Translations under genes and position numbers: made by a program | DNA from: Erythrophleum ivorense | Lineage: Eukaryota > Streptophyta > Magnoliopsida > Fabales > Fabaceae | NCBI GenBank assembly: GCA_026724425.1 | Contig: JAIUCV010000089.1 | Location: forward strand, 1,612,001-1,676,000 | Direction of reading: 5' to 3' | Length of the DNA: 64,000 nucleotides | Shown here: positions 63,483 through 64,000 of the stretch, piece by piece | Layout of the letters: every line of letters begins with the position of its first letter | Numbering within the stretch: position 1 is the first letter of the stretch | The notes under the pieces: model-generated | Told to the model about the DNA's origin: nothing | Database searches by the model: none | The model's input: only the letters and a program-made list of their open reading frames with translations

Positions 63483-64000
63483 ACCTAAAGCTTGAGACAG
63501 TGTGCAAGTGAAATCGGAAAAGATACCCAGATCCGATACAATTCTAACGCTTTAAAGATGAATATGAGAGAGAGAGGAAAACGACAAGTCCAGAAGAAAA
63601 GAAAGGGTTTTCGCGTTTCGGGAGTGGGTGAAGAGGGCAACGGCGTCGTATAGCCTCAATCGGGGAGTCAGCCTCGGAGAAGTAGAAGAAACTAGAAGGA
63701 AACCGAAATGGTGAAACCGTGCAGTAAGACGGTTCTAGTATTTAACTACAAGGGCTTATCGGCGCTCTTCAGAAATGATGCTCGCTAGCATACGAACATA
63801 CGGAATTCCGATCGAGGGGGTTCTGTAATCTGTACTAGGCGGGTCCTGTAAAGTTTATTTGCATAAATAAATAAGTAAATATTATAAAATTTGGTATACG
63901 AATTGTATGATTGAGTAAATTGCATATAATTTTTTTTAATTTTGATGTTTATAAAATAACTTTTTAATTTTTAAAACTTAACAATAAGTTTTTTAAATTC

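Larger units (their letters stand above)
63399..64000 (-). promoter_or_regulatory. AP4E 5' UTR and promoter region
   Basis: Moderate GC sequence upstream of AP4E to about 63840, then AT-rich DNA to the window end. No TATA box at a convincing position. No other gene seen. Confidence 0.45.

Noticed and set aside
1..64000. CRISPR arrays, bacterial operons, organelle DNA insertions, rRNA or tRNA genes
   Set aside because: None were found on either strand; the content is plant nuclear throughout.

Overview
This is nuclear plant DNA, most likely from a eudicot. The coding exons are moderate in GC, the introns are GT-AG with T-rich 3' ends, and the intergenic DNA is very AT-rich with long (TA)n, (CT)n and (GA)n tracts. 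The protein families are plant ones: ABCE/RLI, the extensin arabinosyltransferase XEG113, the ABA 8'-hydroxylase CYP707A and the AP-4 epsilon adaptin. No bacterial, organellar or CRISPR features were seen. I do not name a species.

Layout. 1-3010: a patchwork of decayed coding sequence, including a clear urease fragment (870-1615) between two unrecognised open frames. 3012-5311 (+): the last six exons, 441 codons, of an RNase L inhibitor/ABCE2 gene. The N-terminal iron-sulphur domain and the first Walker A are not in the window. 6505-14289 (-): a complete 13-exon XEG113 gene of 641 aa, one intron of which uses a GC donor. 14290-46080: a roughly 32 kb gene-poor, AT-rich block of mobile DNA. Its centrepiece is a Mutator-type element (25520-32521, about 400-bp terminal inverted repeats, perfect 9-bp target duplication) carrying a decayed Copia retrotransposon (26126-30984). 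A second large inverted repeat (33404-35510) lies about 0.9 kb away, and several MITE-like elements surround both. 46502-48802 (+): a complete 7-exon CYP707A gene of 465 aa with a TATA box and an ABRE/G-box upstream. 48803-55669: intergenic DNA with a truncated U2 snRNA pseudogene, a MITE with perfect 16-bp ends and a small TRIM-type LTR element. 55670-63362 (-): a complete 10-exon AP-4 epsilon gene of 969 aa from its first AUG. A CTG stands where the family normally has its start ATG. The window ends in the AP-4 epsilon 5' region.

The four recognisable genes are unrelated housekeeping or hormone genes: ribosome recycling, cell-wall glycosylation, abscisic acid breakdown and trans-Golgi vesicle sorting. 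There is no sign of a gene cluster. The unusual biology lies in the mobile and structural DNA and in several gene-structure oddities: a non-AUG start candidate, a GC-AG intron, and a duplicated splice acceptor in CYP707A. Exon boundaries were placed by eye from splice signals, reading-frame continuity and remembered family sequences. They add up to whole codons in all four genes but were not checked against transcripts.
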